Origin: Pseudomonadota bacterium | Lineage (GTDB): Bacteria > Desulfobacterota > Binatia > UBA9968 | Length of the DNA: 64,000 bases | NCBI GenBank assembly: GCA_021324155.1 | Contig: JAJPJQ010000021.1 | Coordinates: forward strand, 100,991-164,990 | Reading direction: 5' to 3' | Shown: in pieces, positions 9,255-17,983 of the stretch | How positions within the stretch are numbered: the stretch's first letter is position 1 | How the letters are laid out: every line of letters begins with the position of its first letter | Made by a program: the position numbers and the translations under genes | The notes under the pieces: model-generated | Database searches by the model: none | What the model saw: only the letters and a program-made list of their open reading frames with translations | What the model was told of the DNA's origin: nothing

Positions 9255-9701
9255 TCACTCGAGACGCGGCAATTCGCTGAGGATTATCCAGTAGACGTGG
9301 AGCGTCTTCATCATGTCCAACAACGATTCGAACGTAACCGGCTTCAGCAGGTACGAGTTCGCGCCCAGTTCGTAGGCGCGATTCACGTCGGAGGTCTCTT
9401 TCGAGGACGTCAGCACGACGACCGGCAAACGCCCGATCTCGGGCTGCGCGCGGAGCCATTGCAGGACTTCGAGCCCCGATTTTCGCGGCAGCTTGAGGTC
9501 AAGCAGCAGCAAAGCGGGCAGCGGATGGGTGTCGCGGTTGGAAAAGTCGCCCATGCCGGATAGATACGCGATCGCATCTTCGCCGTTGTCGACCACCTGG
9601 ATAGGATTCGCGATCCGTGCCTTCGTAAATGCCCGCCGTATCAACATCACGTCGGCCGGGCGGTCTTCGACGAGGAGAATCGTGGCGTTATCCGCTTGCA
9701 T
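9255..9701 (-). CDS. Single-domain response regulator, Rcp1/CheY type
   Basis: The 148-residue protein begins MQADNATILLVEDRPAD and has phosphoacceptor D68 in LLLLDLKLPRKSGLEVL, the T in VVVLTSSKE and the conserved K in YLLKPVTFE. It is a stand-alone receiver of the Rcp1 class, which commonly pairs with bacteriophytochrome-like kinases and passes phosphate by protein contact. I chose the ATG at 9701 because it opens the receiver fold; a longer open frame upstream is only the antisense or frame-shifted shadow of the kinase. The kinase ends at 9713, 11 bases upstream. Confidence 0.88.
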   Translation of the reverse strand: MQADNATILLVEDRPADVMLIRRAFTKARIANPIQVVDNGEDAIAYLSGMGDFSNRDTHPLPALLLLDLKLPRKSGLEVLQWLRAQPEIGRLPVVVLTSSKETSDVNRAYELGANSYLLKPVTFESLLDMMKTLHVYWIILSELPRLE

Positions 9702-9712
9702 ATATTCGCTCC

Positions 9713-11251
9713 TCACGGCGCGCGCGGCAGTTCGATCCAAAACCGGCTCCCCGATCCGTCCGCGGATTCCACCCACGCGCGGCCGCGCATGCGCTCGGCG
9801 CCCTTGCGCACGATAGAAAGCCCGATGCCCGTGCCGGGATAGGCCTCGATGCCGTGCAGCCGCTCGAAGACCCTGAAGATGCGCTCCTGATACTCCGGGG
9901 CGACGCCGATTCCGTTGTCCTCGACGCACAAGCGTACGCGGTTCTCGTCGCTTTCGCCGCGCACATGGACGCGCGGCTTGACGTCCGCAGCGACGAACTT
10001 GATCGCGTTCGAGAGCAGATTGACGATCATCTGCACGAGTGTCGTGCGGTGCGCGAGCCCAACGGGCAACGGCTTGGCGATCGTGATATGCGCGCCGCTG
10101 CGCCAAGCGTCGTCGGCGATCTGTCCCAGCGCATCGTCAACGGCGGCGTCGAGCGGCACTGGCGATAGCACGATGCGCTCGCGGCTGAGCCGGCTATACG
10201 CGAGCAAATCAAGGATGAGCCGATCCATGTGCTCGGCCGAAGCGCGGATATGTTCGGCATATTCTTTGCCTATCTCGTCGAGCCGATCGCCGTAGTCCTC
10301 CAGCAGCGCTTGGCTAAGCCCGCTCATCGCGCGCAGCGGCGCGCGCAGGTCGTGCGAGACAGAATAGGTGAACGCCTCCATCTCCTCGTTGGCCTCGCGG
10401 AGCTCGGAGGTGCGCTGGGCGACCCGGTGCTCGAGCTCCGCCTTAGACTTTCTGAGTTCCGCGTCGATTCGCTTCTGCTCGGTGACATCGCGGGTGATTT
10501 CCAGGATAGCGCTCGGTGTCCCGTTTTCGTCGCGCTGAAGCGACCAGCGGCTCACGACATCGATGACGGTCCCCGAACGCTTCTTATGGCGGAGCTCGCC
10601 TTCCCAGCGTCCTTGCGCGAATAGTCGAGATTTGATGTCGTCGAACGGTTGTGGAAACTTCGTTTCTAGAAGTTCGTGCGGCGAGCGGCCCAAAACGTCC
10701 GCCTGTTTCCAGCCGTAGAGTTCCTCGGCGCCGCGGTTCCAGAAAGTAATCCGCGCCTGCATGTCGTAAACGAAAATGGCGTCGAGGGCGAGGTCGAGCA
10801 GCGCCGCTTGCTGCGCCACGGCAGCTTCGGCTTGCTTCTTCTCGGACAAATCGCGCGTCGTTCGGGCGAAGCCTCGATGGTGGCCCTCTCGGTCGCGCAA
10901 CGGCGTCGTCAAAGATTCCGCCCAGAAACGCGAGCCGTCGCGCCGCAGGCGCCAGCCTTCGCTTTCGTATGTACCACGGCTGCTGTTCTCAAGGTCTTGT
11001 GCGGCACTGTTGCGGTGTTCAGGCGGATAAAGCCGCGAGAGATGCTGGCCGACGATCTCCTCGGTGGTGTAGCCGAAGATCCGCTGCGCGCCGGGATTCC
11101 AAGCCGTGATGCGGCCCTCGACGTCGAGCATGAAGATGGCGTAGTCACTGACGCCTTCGACAAGCAGGCGGAACTTTTTGCCGTCGTCCCCGTCGATCTC
11201 GCGGGCGCGACGCCGCGCCGCACCGGTGTCGATATTTTCCGACCGGTCCAT
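9713..11251 (-). CDS. PAS-PAS sensor histidine kinase, HisKA type
   Basis: The 512-residue protein is cytoplasmic, with no predicted membrane span. The first PAS domain is near 25-140 (ITAWNPGAQRIFGYTTEEI), the second near 150-265 (ITFWNRGAEELYGWKQADV). A coiled linker (ELEHRVAQRTSELREANEEM) leads to the dimerisation helix with H300 in FTYSVSHDLRAPLRAM. The ATPase part has LLSNAIKF, DNGIGVAP and GTGIGLSIVRK. Nothing is missing from the kinase boxes. Its C-terminus resembles the Rcp1-linked phytochrome kinases, which fits the small regulator that follows. The stimulus is probably soluble, sensed by PAS. Confidence 0.87.
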   Translation of the reverse strand: MDRSENIDTGAARRRAREIDGDDGKKFRLLVEGVSDYAIFMLDVEGRITAWNPGAQRIFGYTTEEIVGQHLSRLYPPEHRNSAAQDLENSSRGTYESEGWRLRRDGSRFWAESLTTPLRDREGHHRGFARTTRDLSEKKQAEAAVAQQAALLDLALDAIFVYDMQARITFWNRGAEELYGWKQADVLGRSPHELLETKFPQPFDDIKSRLFAQGRWEGELRHKKRSGTVIDVVSRWSLQRDENGTPSAILEITRDVTEQKRIDAELRKSKAELEHRVAQRTSELREANEEMEAFTYSVSHDLRAPLRAMSGLSQALLEDYGDRLDEIGKEYAEHIRASAEHMDRLILDLLAYSRLSRERIVLSPVPLDAAVDDALGQIADDAWRSGAHITIAKPLPVGLAHRTTLVQMIVNLLSNAIKFVAADVKPRVHVRGESDENRVRLCVEDNGIGVAPEYQERIFRVFERLHGIEAYPGTGIGLSIVRKGAERMRGRAWVESADGSGSRFWIELPRAP

Positions 11252-11420
11252 GAGTGCCGTAGCGGCGCAAACACCGCCCCAAGAAATATTTTAAAGGCCG
11301 AGAATCGAAATCTTACGCGGGTGATTACCGGAGGAGCCGGACGGAGAAATCCCTTAGTAGGTAGGAGGAACTATTAGGTGCTCGCTCGCTGATAGAGATT
11401 CGCACGATACTTGAAACGGG

Positions 11421-12089
11421 TCATACGAATCCCATCTTCCGGCCCCAGTTTTCGGGGTCTTTGAGGAAGTCGAGGATCTGCCGCGTTGCGTCGTCGCTAA
11501 GATAGTTTTTGCCGCGGCCGGCAGACAGCACGTGGTCCCAATTGGCGAGGGCATGCGATGCGATGCCGTGCTCGGCGAGATTCACTTTGCCCTCGTGAAG
11601 GTTGAGCTCGTCGGAGCCGTATTCGAAGACGCAGAGGCAATCGGTCATCTTCGAGCCGGCGCCGCGAATGCCGATGTTGAAGCGGAGCTTGCTCATGCCG
11701 TCGGTGATGAGGTCTTCGACGAGCAGGACGCGCTTGTCGGCCTCGAGAATGCCCTCGATCTGCTTCGTGCCGCCATAGCCCTTGGGCTGCTTACGGATGT
11801 AGATCATCGGCTTGCCCAGTTTTTGCGCGACCAGCGCCGCGTAGGGAATGCCGGCGGTCTCGCCGCCGGCGACGACGTCGATCGCGTCGCGGCCGATCGC
11901 CGAATCGGCCTTGCGCGCCATCTCGACGATAATCGCCTCGCGCGCCTCGGGGAACGAGAGCAGACGCCGGCAGTCGATATAGACCGGCGATATGCGCCCG
12001 GAGACGAACACGAACGGCCGCTCCTTGTAATACGCGATCGCACCCGTCTCCAGCAGCATCTCGCCGATACGATTTCCCGCGTCGCTCAT
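11421..12089 (-). CDS. pyrE: Orotate phosphoribosyltransferase (PyrE family)
   Basis: The 222-residue product has FVFVSGRISPVYIDCRRL, the OPRT flap and substrate motif, AGGETAGIPYA for the phosphate loop, and the PRPP motif VLLVEDLITDGMSK. It makes OMP from orotate and PRPP in pyrimidine biosynthesis. The ATG at 12089 is chosen because it sits 8 bases after GGAGG; 18 further in-frame codons upstream are dispensable. PRPP-motif spacing is normal, but the sequence reads TDGMSK instead of the TTGGS-like ending, so a related phosphoribosyltransferase is possible. It is divergent from the M20 hydrolase and PyrR genes, keeping nucleotide-salvage functions together. Confidence 0.8.
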   Translation of the reverse strand: MSDAGNRIGEMLLETGAIAYYKERPFVFVSGRISPVYIDCRRLLSFPEAREAIIVEMARKADSAIGRDAIDVVAGGETAGIPYAALVAQKLGKPMIYIRKQPKGYGGTKQIEGILEADKRVLLVEDLITDGMSKLRFNIGIRGAGSKMTDCLCVFEYGSDELNLHEGKVNLAEHGIASHALANWDHVLSAGRGKNYLSDDATRQILDFLKDPENWGRKMGFV

Positions 12090-12179
12090 CGAGTTCACCT
12101 CCGGATTCGCTTCGCCTATAACACAGCGCACCGACTTTGCCAATAAATTTGGCGCCGTGCGACCAGTTTTCCCGGGCGA

Positions 12180-13499
12180 ATGGAAGCTGCTACAATGCCG
12201 GGCATGGCGTTACCGCACTCGAAGGCGAGGCCCGCGGCACCCGCCGCGCGCCCGGCGATCAACAGAGAGCGCCTGCTCGCCGATCTCAACGCGGTCTCGC
12301 GAATCGGCATCGGCGACCGCGGCTCGGTGACGCGGCTCGTTTTTTCCGTGACCGAGCTGCGCAGCCGGCAGCTGCTCGTCCATCTGATGACGCAGGCCGG
12401 GCTCAAGGTCCACGTCGACCGCATCGGCAACATCTTCGGCCGCCTCGAAGGCGCCGACGGTCCGGCGGTGCTCGCCGGCTCGCATCTCGACAGCGTCGTC
12501 CACGGCGGCAAATTCGACGGCCCGGTCGGCGTCATCGGGGCGTTGGAAGCGGTGCGGACGATAAAAGAAAGCGGCGTCGCGCTCCCCTGCCCCGTCGAAG
12601 CGGTCTGCTTCGTCGGGGAGGAGTCGAGCCGCTTCGGCTTTTCGACGCTCGGCTCGAGCCTCGTCGCCGGCCAGGTGAAGATGAAAGATCTCACCAACGC
12701 CGTCGACGCGCGCGGCACCAAGCTCGGCGAAGTCCTCGCGGGCCTCGGCGTCGACGGCGACAGCTTGTCCGGCCTTAAGCGCGATCCCAAAACGATCAAA
12801 GCCTATCTCGAGCTGCACATCGAGCAGGGCCCGGTGCTCGAAGCGAAAGGCAAGAAGATCGGCGTCGTGACCGCGATCGCCGCGCCGACGCGGCTGCGCG
12901 TAATCTTCACCGGACAGGCCGACCACTCGGGCACGACGCCGATGGACATGCGCAAGGACGCGCTCGCGGCCGCCGCCAATCTTATCGCCTACGTCGAGCA
13001 GGCGGCGCGCGAGAACGCGTCGATGGACAAAGGCCGCGTCGTCGGCACCGTCGGCGCGATCAAGGTCGATCCCGGCGTCATCAATGCGATTCCCGGCAAG
13101 GTCGAGCTCGCCGTCGATATCCGTAGCGTCACCGGCAAAGCGAAGGACCGCGTCGCCCGTGCCGTCGAGGGGCGCGCGAAGGAGATCGCCGCCGAGCGCG
13201 ACATGAAGGTCGACATCCTGCCGATCCGCTCCGAGGAGCCGGTCGACCTCGACGCCGGCCTGATCGGCGTGATCCGCGACATCTGTGAGGAGAAAAAGAT
13301 CGCCTACGAGGTCATGCCGTCCGGCGCGGGGCACGACGCGATGCAGATCGCGAAGATCGCGCCCGCCGGGATGATCTTCATCCCGAGTAAAAAGGGCATC
13401 AGCCACAGCCCACTCGAATGGACCGACCCCGATGAGATCTGCCTCGGGGCGGAAATCCTGCTGGACGCGATGATGCGCGTCGCCTATGGGGAAAACTGA
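12180..13499 (+). CDS. M20-family carbamoyl amidohydrolase (beta-ureidopropionase / N-carbamoyl-L-amino acid hydrolase type)
   Basis: The 439-residue enzyme has the zinc-binding set of the HyuC/AllC class: GSHLDSVVHGGKFDGPVGV (H and D), EESSRFGF (E-E pair), the ELHIEQGPVLE block, and SGAGHDAM with GISHSPLEW near the C-terminus. Such enzymes cut ureido groups of N-carbamoyl amino acids, allantoate or beta-ureidopropionate. The cluster with pyrE and pyrR favours a role in reductive pyrimidine breakdown, but that is inference. The start is unsure: ATGs at 12180, 12195 and 12204 have no clear ribosome site. It overlaps pyrR by 14 bases. Confidence 0.82.
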   Translation: MEAATMPGMALPHSKARPAAPAARPAINRERLLADLNAVSRIGIGDRGSVTRLVFSVTELRSRQLLVHLMTQAGLKVHVDRIGNIFGRLEGADGPAVLAGSHLDSVVHGGKFDGPVGVIGALEAVRTIKESGVALPCPVEAVCFVGEESSRFGFSTLGSSLVAGQVKMKDLTNAVDARGTKLGEVLAGLGVDGDSLSGLKRDPKTIKAYLELHIEQGPVLEAKGKKIGVVTAIAAPTRLRVIFTGQADHSGTTPMDMRKDALAAAANLIAYVEQAARENASMDKGRVVGTVGAIKVDPGVINAIPGKVELAVDIRSVTGKAKDRVARAVEGRAKEIAAERDMKVDILPIRSEEPVDLDAGLIGVIRDICEEKKIAYEVMPSGAGHDAMQIAKIAPAGMIFIPSKKGISHSPLEWTDPDEICLGAEILLDAMMRVAYGEN

Positions 13500-14040
13500 C
13501 CGCAAAAGCGCCCGCGTTCTGGGCGCGCAGGATATCCAGAAGCAGCTCGAGCGCTGCTGCCGAGAAATTCTGAAGTCGCGCGACCACGCGGGCGACCTCG
13601 TCTTCATCGGCATCCGCACGCGCGGTATTCATCTCGCCCGCCGTCTTGGCGCGATCGCGAAAAAGCTTTCAGGCCGGGAGATTCCCGTCGGCGAGATGGA
13701 CATCACGCTCTACCGCGACGATCTGAATACGTTGCTGCCCGAGGGCAAAGCGGACAACACGAGCATCCCTTTCGACGTCGCCAATAAAACCATCATCCTC
13801 GTCGACGACGTGCTCCACACCGGCCGCACCGTGCGCGCGGCGGTGGATCATTTGATCGACTTCGGCAGGCCGAAGGCGATCCATCTCGCCGTCCTGATCG
13901 ATCGCGGCGGCCGCGAGCTGCCGATCGCCGCCGACTTCGTCGGCAAGAAAGTCGCCGTCCCTTCCGGTGGCGAAGTCCGCGTTAAGCTCAAGGAAGTGGA
14001 CAAGACCGACGAGGTGGTGGTAAGCAAATCTTCGGCGTAG
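13486..14040 (+). CDS. pyrR: Bifunctional pyrimidine regulator / uracil phosphoribosyltransferase
   Basis: The 184-residue protein matches PyrR in length and has IGIRTRGIHLARRL, MDITLYRDDL and the PRPP loop ILVDDVLHTGRTVRAAVDHL, all family hallmarks. PyrR makes UMP from uracil and in many bacteria binds pyr mRNA as an attenuator. Its start lies within the last codons of the M20 hydrolase, so the two are translationally coupled. I see no PyrR-type attenuator next to it, so the regulatory role may be missing here or act elsewhere; pyrE is on the opposite strand. Confidence 0.88.
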   Translation: MGKTDRKSARVLGAQDIQKQLERCCREILKSRDHAGDLVFIGIRTRGIHLARRLGAIAKKLSGREIPVGEMDITLYRDDLNTLLPEGKADNTSIPFDVANKTIILVDDVLHTGRTVRAAVDHLIDFGRPKAIHLAVLIDRGGRELPIAADFVGKKVAVPSGGEVRVKLKEVDKTDEVVVSKSSA

Positions 14041-14106
14041 CAAAGCGCGCATATACTTTGCGGCGCGCTCTGAATCGCGCCGGGAATTCTCAGCGAGGAG
14101 TGGCGC

Positions 14107-14496
14107 ATGAAACTTACCCTATGGGTCGCTCTCATTCTTATCGCGTGCGTGCCGGAGGCGCTCTCCGCGGCCGATGAGCACCATCACCAGCAGCTCAATC
14201 CCAAGCAGCAGCTCGGCCGGCGCCTCTTCGAGCAGTCCTGCGGCGTGTGCCACACGCGGCCGACGCTCATCTCCGGCATGTTCGGACCGGAGCTCTCCAA
14301 AGACAGCACCGGCGGCAACGAGGAGTATATGCGAGAGATCATCAGCAACGGATCGGCGCGCATGCCCGGTTTTAAATATACTTACAGTCCGGAACAGATC
14401 GCCGCGATCGCCGCGTACTTGAAGACTCTGCCGCGCGGCACGCAGGATATTCCGACGGTGCGTGCGGCGGCGAAGCCGCCGACTCCGATGCAATGA
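14107..14496 (+). CDS. Small periplasmic cytochrome c
   Basis: A 129-residue protein with a signal peptide (KLTLWVALILIACVPEALSA) and one heme-binding motif, C45-x2-C48-H49 in CGVCHTRP. A likely axial methionine is in RMPGFKYT. The helix after it, YSPEQIAAIAAYLKTL, is typical of class I cytochromes. AGGAG lies upstream of the ATG. It precedes, by 28 bases, the propeller protein that also has a CxxCH site, so the pair may form an electron-transfer unit in the periplasm. Confidence 0.88.
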   Translation: MKLTLWVALILIACVPEALSAADEHHHQQLNPKQQLGRRLFEQSCGVCHTRPTLISGMFGPELSKDSTGGNEEYMREIISNGSARMPGFKYTYSPEQIAAIAAYLKTLPRGTQDIPTVRAAAKPPTPMQ

Positions 14497-14524
14497 GATA
14501 CGCGCTTCTTCTCAGGAGGCCGAT

Positions 14525-16369
14525 ATGAAACGCCTGCACCTATTCGCCATCTTCGCTCTTGCGGCGGCCGTAGCCATTACCGCTGCATCCGCTTACGCCG
14601 ACGTCCTGCTCTCCGGCACGGTGACTTCCGCCTCAGGCGAGAAGATGGGTGGCGTGACCGTCTCGGCGAAAGCCGCGGGATCGCCGATCGCGACCAGCGT
14701 CTTCACCGACGACGCCGGCGGCTACTACTTTCCGCCGCTGGCGAGCGGGAAATACCGCGTGTGGGCGCAGGCGCTCACGTACCAGCGCGCCGAGGCGAAC
14801 GTCGATCTGCAGAAAAAATCCAAGCGCGACTTCGTGCTAAAGCCGATCGCGAACAAGGAAGATTGGATTCGCCAGCTTCCCGGCGACGAGCTTCTCGCCG
14901 CGCTGCCCGGCGATACCCCTGAAGACTACCGGATGAAGACACAGGTGCGGAAGAACTGCACCGGCTGCCACAGCGCGAGCTATCCGCTGCAGCACCGCTT
15001 CGACGAGGCGGGCTGGAACAAGATTCTCGACCTGATGAAGCACGTCAACGTGCTCGGCGTTTATCAGGGGCCGGAGCACAAGCCGACGCCGAACATCGAG
15101 TTTCATCAGAAGGATCTCGTCGCGTACCTGGCAAAAGCGCGCGGGCCGGGCGAAAGCTCGATGAAGTTCAAGCTGCGCCCGCGGCCGTCCGGCGAGGCGG
15201 CGCGCGCCGTGATCAAAGAATACGATTTCCCGATGGAGCAAGGGCACACGATGTCGATGGACGGCAGCGATTGGTCGCTCGGCACCGGTTCCAGCATGAA
15301 TCATGTCGCCGGCCCGCACGACGCGCAGATGGACTTCGACGGCAACATCTGGATCACGCACGCGCACACGAGCCTCGAAACGACCGTCGCGCGCATCGAC
15401 GGCAAGACAGGCAAGGTGAAGCACTTCAGGATGGAGGATCAGAAAGGCATTGCGACCGGCACCCACGGTATCACGCGCGACGAGCACGGCAATCTGTGGT
15501 TCAACACCCGCTCCAACGTTGCGCGCGGACGCGGGGGGCTGGCCAAGATCGATCCGAAAACCGAGAAGATCACCGTCTACATTCCGCCCGAGCCGATGTC
15601 CGGCACCGCCGGCACGCTGGACGCCGATCTGAACGGCAACGTCTGGGTTACCGCGCCGGACGGCGCGCTGCGCTTCAACATCCAGGAAGAGAAATTCACC
15701 GAGTTCAAATCGGTCACGTACAAGAATCAGCACGGCACCGCGACCGTCTACGGCCTCGCCGCCGACCGCGCCGGCAACGGCTGGTGGCTCCTGATGGCGC
15801 AGGACCTGATCGATTACAGCGACATCAAGACCGGCAAGAGCGCTGAGTTCAAGCTGCCGCCGGAAAAGAAAGTCATGGAAAACCTGACGGCCGAGCAGAA
15901 AAAGATGTACGAGACCTTCCAGCCGCCGGACTTCAACACGCCGTTCGCCTGGGCGCAGGCGCCGCGCCGCATGGGCGCGGACAAGAACAGCGACTTCGTC
16001 TACGTCGGCAACTCCTTCGGCGGGACGCTCGCGAAAATCAACATCGTCACGAAGGAATCGACGCTCGTCCCGCTGCCAAATCCCGAGACCGATCAGCCCT
16101 ACCAGATCGCCGTGGACAAAAACCACGGCGTGTGGACCAACCTCTGGAGCACGGACAAAGTCGCCAAGTACGACGCGATCACGGGACAGTGGACGCTCTT
16201 CGATCTTCCGACCCGCGGCACGGAGTCGCGCCACATCTCGATTCTCGAGCGAGAGGGCCAGCCACTCCGCGTCGTCGTCCCCTACGAGCGCGCGCGCAAG
16301 GTCGCCGTCCTGACGCCGCGGAGCGAGGCGGATATTCAGGCGCTGAAGAGCCAAGCCGCGCGGCGATAA
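14525..16369 (+). CDS. Periplasmic beta-propeller protein with carboxypeptidase-regulatory and heme c motif (virginiamycin B lyase-like)
   Basis: The 614-residue product has a signal peptide (MKRLHLFAIFALAAAV...ASAYA), an Ig-like carboxypeptidase-regulatory domain near residues 27-100 (GTVTSASGEKMGGVTVSAKA), then a CxxCH site at C145 in KNCTGCHSASY, and from about 250 a six-bladed NHL or Vgb-like propeller with repeats such as IWITHAHTSLETTVARID, LWFNTRSN and VWVTAPDG. The ATG at 14525 has AGGAGG just upstream. Proteins of this layout appear next to small cytochromes in environmental bacteria, but I do not know a demonstrated reaction. A lyase activity, as in Vgb, or an electron-linked oxidation are both possible. 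Confidence 0.72.
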   Translation: MKRLHLFAIFALAAAVAITAASAYADVLLSGTVTSASGEKMGGVTVSAKAAGSPIATSVFTDDAGGYYFPPLASGKYRVWAQALTYQRAEANVDLQKKSKRDFVLKPIANKEDWIRQLPGDELLAALPGDTPEDYRMKTQVRKNCTGCHSASYPLQHRFDEAGWNKILDLMKHVNVLGVYQGPEHKPTPNIEFHQKDLVAYLAKARGPGESSMKFKLRPRPSGEAARAVIKEYDFPMEQGHTMSMDGSDWSLGTGSSMNHVAGPHDAQMDFDGNIWITHAHTSLETTVARIDGKTGKVKHFRMEDQKGIATGTHGITRDEHGNLWFNTRSNVARGRGGLAKIDPKTEKITVYIPPEPMSGTAGTLDADLNGNVWVTAPDGALRFNIQEEKFTEFKSVTYKNQHGTATVYGLAADRAGNGWWLLMAQDLIDYSDIKTGKSAEFKLPPEKKVMENLTAEQKKMYETFQPPDFNTPFAWAQAPRRMGADKNSDFVYVGNSFGGTLAKINIVTKESTLVPLPNPETDQPYQIAVDKNHGVWTNLWSTDKVAKYDAITGQWTLFDLPTRGTESRHISILEREGQPLRVVVPYERARKVAVLTPRSEADIQALKSQAARR

Positions 16370-16410
16370 TATCGCTCGCGGAATCGAGCTTTTCCGATCG
16401 AGGCATTCAC

Positions 16411-17181
16411 TTGGGACATTTCGTCTGGAACGGCGATCCCGAGATCGTGCAACTCGGCCCGCTCGCGCTGCGCTGGTACGGGCTGACGTTCGCCTGCGGG
16501 CTTCTCTGCGGCTATTTCATTCTCCTGCGGATTTACCGGAGCGAAAAGCGCTCGGAAGCGAACCTTTCGAGCCTTTTTACGTATGTTTTCTTCGGCACCG
16601 TCATCGGTGCGCGGCTCGGCAATATTCTTCTCTATGAGCCGCAATACTACTTCACGCATCCGTGGGAGATTCCGGCGATCTGGCACGGCGGGCTGGCGAG
16701 CCATGGCGGCTTCGCCGGCGTGCTGATCGCGATCTGGCTGTATGTGCGGAAATACCGCGACATCGGCTTCCTCGAGCTCGCCGACCGGCTCGCAGTGCCC
16801 GCCGTCGCGGCGGCTTGCTTCATTCGCCTCGGTAATTTTTTCAACTCGGAGATCGTCGGCCGGCCTTCCGACGTGCCCTGGGCGGTCGTATTCCTGCGCG
16901 TCGACAACGTCCCGCGCCATCCGGTCATGCTCTACGAAACGCTCGCTTACGCAATCATCTCCACCGCGCTCTACATCGCATATCTGAAAACCAGTATCGC
17001 GGCCGTCGCGGGCCGCCTCGTGGGCGCCGCCCTGGCCGCCAGCTTCGCCATGCGATTTATCCTCGAATTTTTCAAGGAAGATCAGGTTCCGTTCGAGCGC
17101 GGCATGCTTTTCAATACCGGCCAGCTCTATAGCGTGCCGTTTATTCTTTTCGGGCTTTATCTTATGTTGCGTCGGTCATGA
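16411..17181 (+). CDS. lgt: Prolipoprotein diacylglyceryl transferase
   Basis: The 256-residue polytopic membrane protein has the Lgt motifs in order: IWHGGLASHGGFAG, the signature CFIRLGNFFNSEIVGR, and RHPVMLYE. It moves diacylglycerol from phosphatidylglycerol to the lipobox cysteine of prolipoproteins, fitting the lipoprotein genes further right. The frame has no ATG near the fold start. I chose TTG at 16411 because GAGG lies seven bases upstream and the product has the normal length. Its stop overlaps the next start as ATGA. Confidence 0.93.
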   Translation: MGHFVWNGDPEIVQLGPLALRWYGLTFACGLLCGYFILLRIYRSEKRSEANLSSLFTYVFFGTVIGARLGNILLYEPQYYFTHPWEIPAIWHGGLASHGGFAGVLIAIWLYVRKYRDIGFLELADRLAVPAVAAACFIRLGNFFNSEIVGRPSDVPWAVVFLRVDNVPRHPVMLYETLAYAIISTALYIAYLKTSIAAVAGRLVGAALAASFAMRFILEFFKEDQVPFERGMLFNTGQLYSVPFILFGLYLMLRRS

Positions 17182-17939
17182 AGAATTCTTTTTCGATGTT
17201 AACGGCAGCGCTGCTGCTTCTCTCATCGCTTTCCGTATACGGCGCCGAGATCACGCTAATCGCCCCCGGCGGCATCCGAGCGGCCTTCGAAGAGATTCTC
17301 CCCGCCTTCGAGCGGACGACGGGCCACAAGGTCAAGGTGACGTTCGGCTCGGGCGGCGGAACGAAGGAGCGCATCGTGAAGGGCGAGCCGTTCGATGTTC
17401 CCGTCGCGCAGCCGCCGCTCGACACTGTGATCGCGTCAGGCCATGTCGAGCGCCAGAGTGAAACGCCGCTCGCAACCGTCTCCATCGCCGTCGCCGTGCG
17501 CGCCGGTGCGCCGAAACCCGACATCTCGACCGCCGACGCCGTCAAGCGGCTATTTCTAGGCGCGAAGGCGATCTCTTATCCGAACGCGGCGAGCGGCGCG
17601 GCCGCGGGCGTAAGCATCAACGAGACGCTCGAAAAGCTCGGCATCGCCGAGCAGATGAGGCCCAAGATCAAACTGGGCCAGGGCGGCAGAGGCGCGATGG
17701 AATTGCTCGCGAAGGGCGAGGTCGATTACGGCCTGACCTTCATCAGCGAAATCGTCACCGAGCCGGGCGTCGAAGTCGTCGGACCGCTGCCGCGCGACAT
17801 CTCGACGCCGACGGGGCTGGTCGGCTTCTTGTCGGCGCACGCGAAAGAGCCCGGGGCGGCGAAGGCGCTGCTGCGCTTCCTTTCTTCTCCCGAAGCGCAT
17901 GCGGTTTACCGAGCCAAAGGCATGCAGCCGGGGCGCTGA
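17178..17939 (+). CDS. Molybdate-binding-like (ModA-type) periplasmic protein, orphan
   Basis: The 253-residue protein has a signal peptide (NSFSMLTAALLLLSSLSVYGA) and the ModA-like fold: ITLIAPGGIRAAFEEILPAFE, VTFGSGGGTKERIVKGEPFDV and DYGLTFISEIV. In true ModA the oxyanion-binding residues are partly in the first helix; here they look diverged (APGGIRAAF), so the ligand may be a different anion or organic acid. Overlap of ATGA with lgt indicates coupling. No modB or modC homologue is adjacent, although a molybdenum enzyme lies 10 kb away. Confidence 0.72.
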   Translation: MKNSFSMLTAALLLLSSLSVYGAEITLIAPGGIRAAFEEILPAFERTTGHKVKVTFGSGGGTKERIVKGEPFDVPVAQPPLDTVIASGHVERQSETPLATVSIAVAVRAGAPKPDISTADAVKRLFLGAKAISYPNAASGAAAGVSINETLEKLGIAEQMRPKIKLGQGGRGAMELLAKGEVDYGLTFISEIVTEPGVEVVGPLPRDISTPTGLVGFLSAHAKEPGAAKALLRFLSSPEAHAVYRAKGMQPGR

Positions 17940-17983
17940 CGGCAAATGGAATTTAGCCTCGAAATCGGCTATAAGGAATTATT

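Noticed and set aside
14837..16354. Long minus-strand open frame (505 codons) opposite the propeller gene
   Set aside because: Mirror frame of a high-G+C gene; the plus strand has the signal peptide, ribosome site and motifs.
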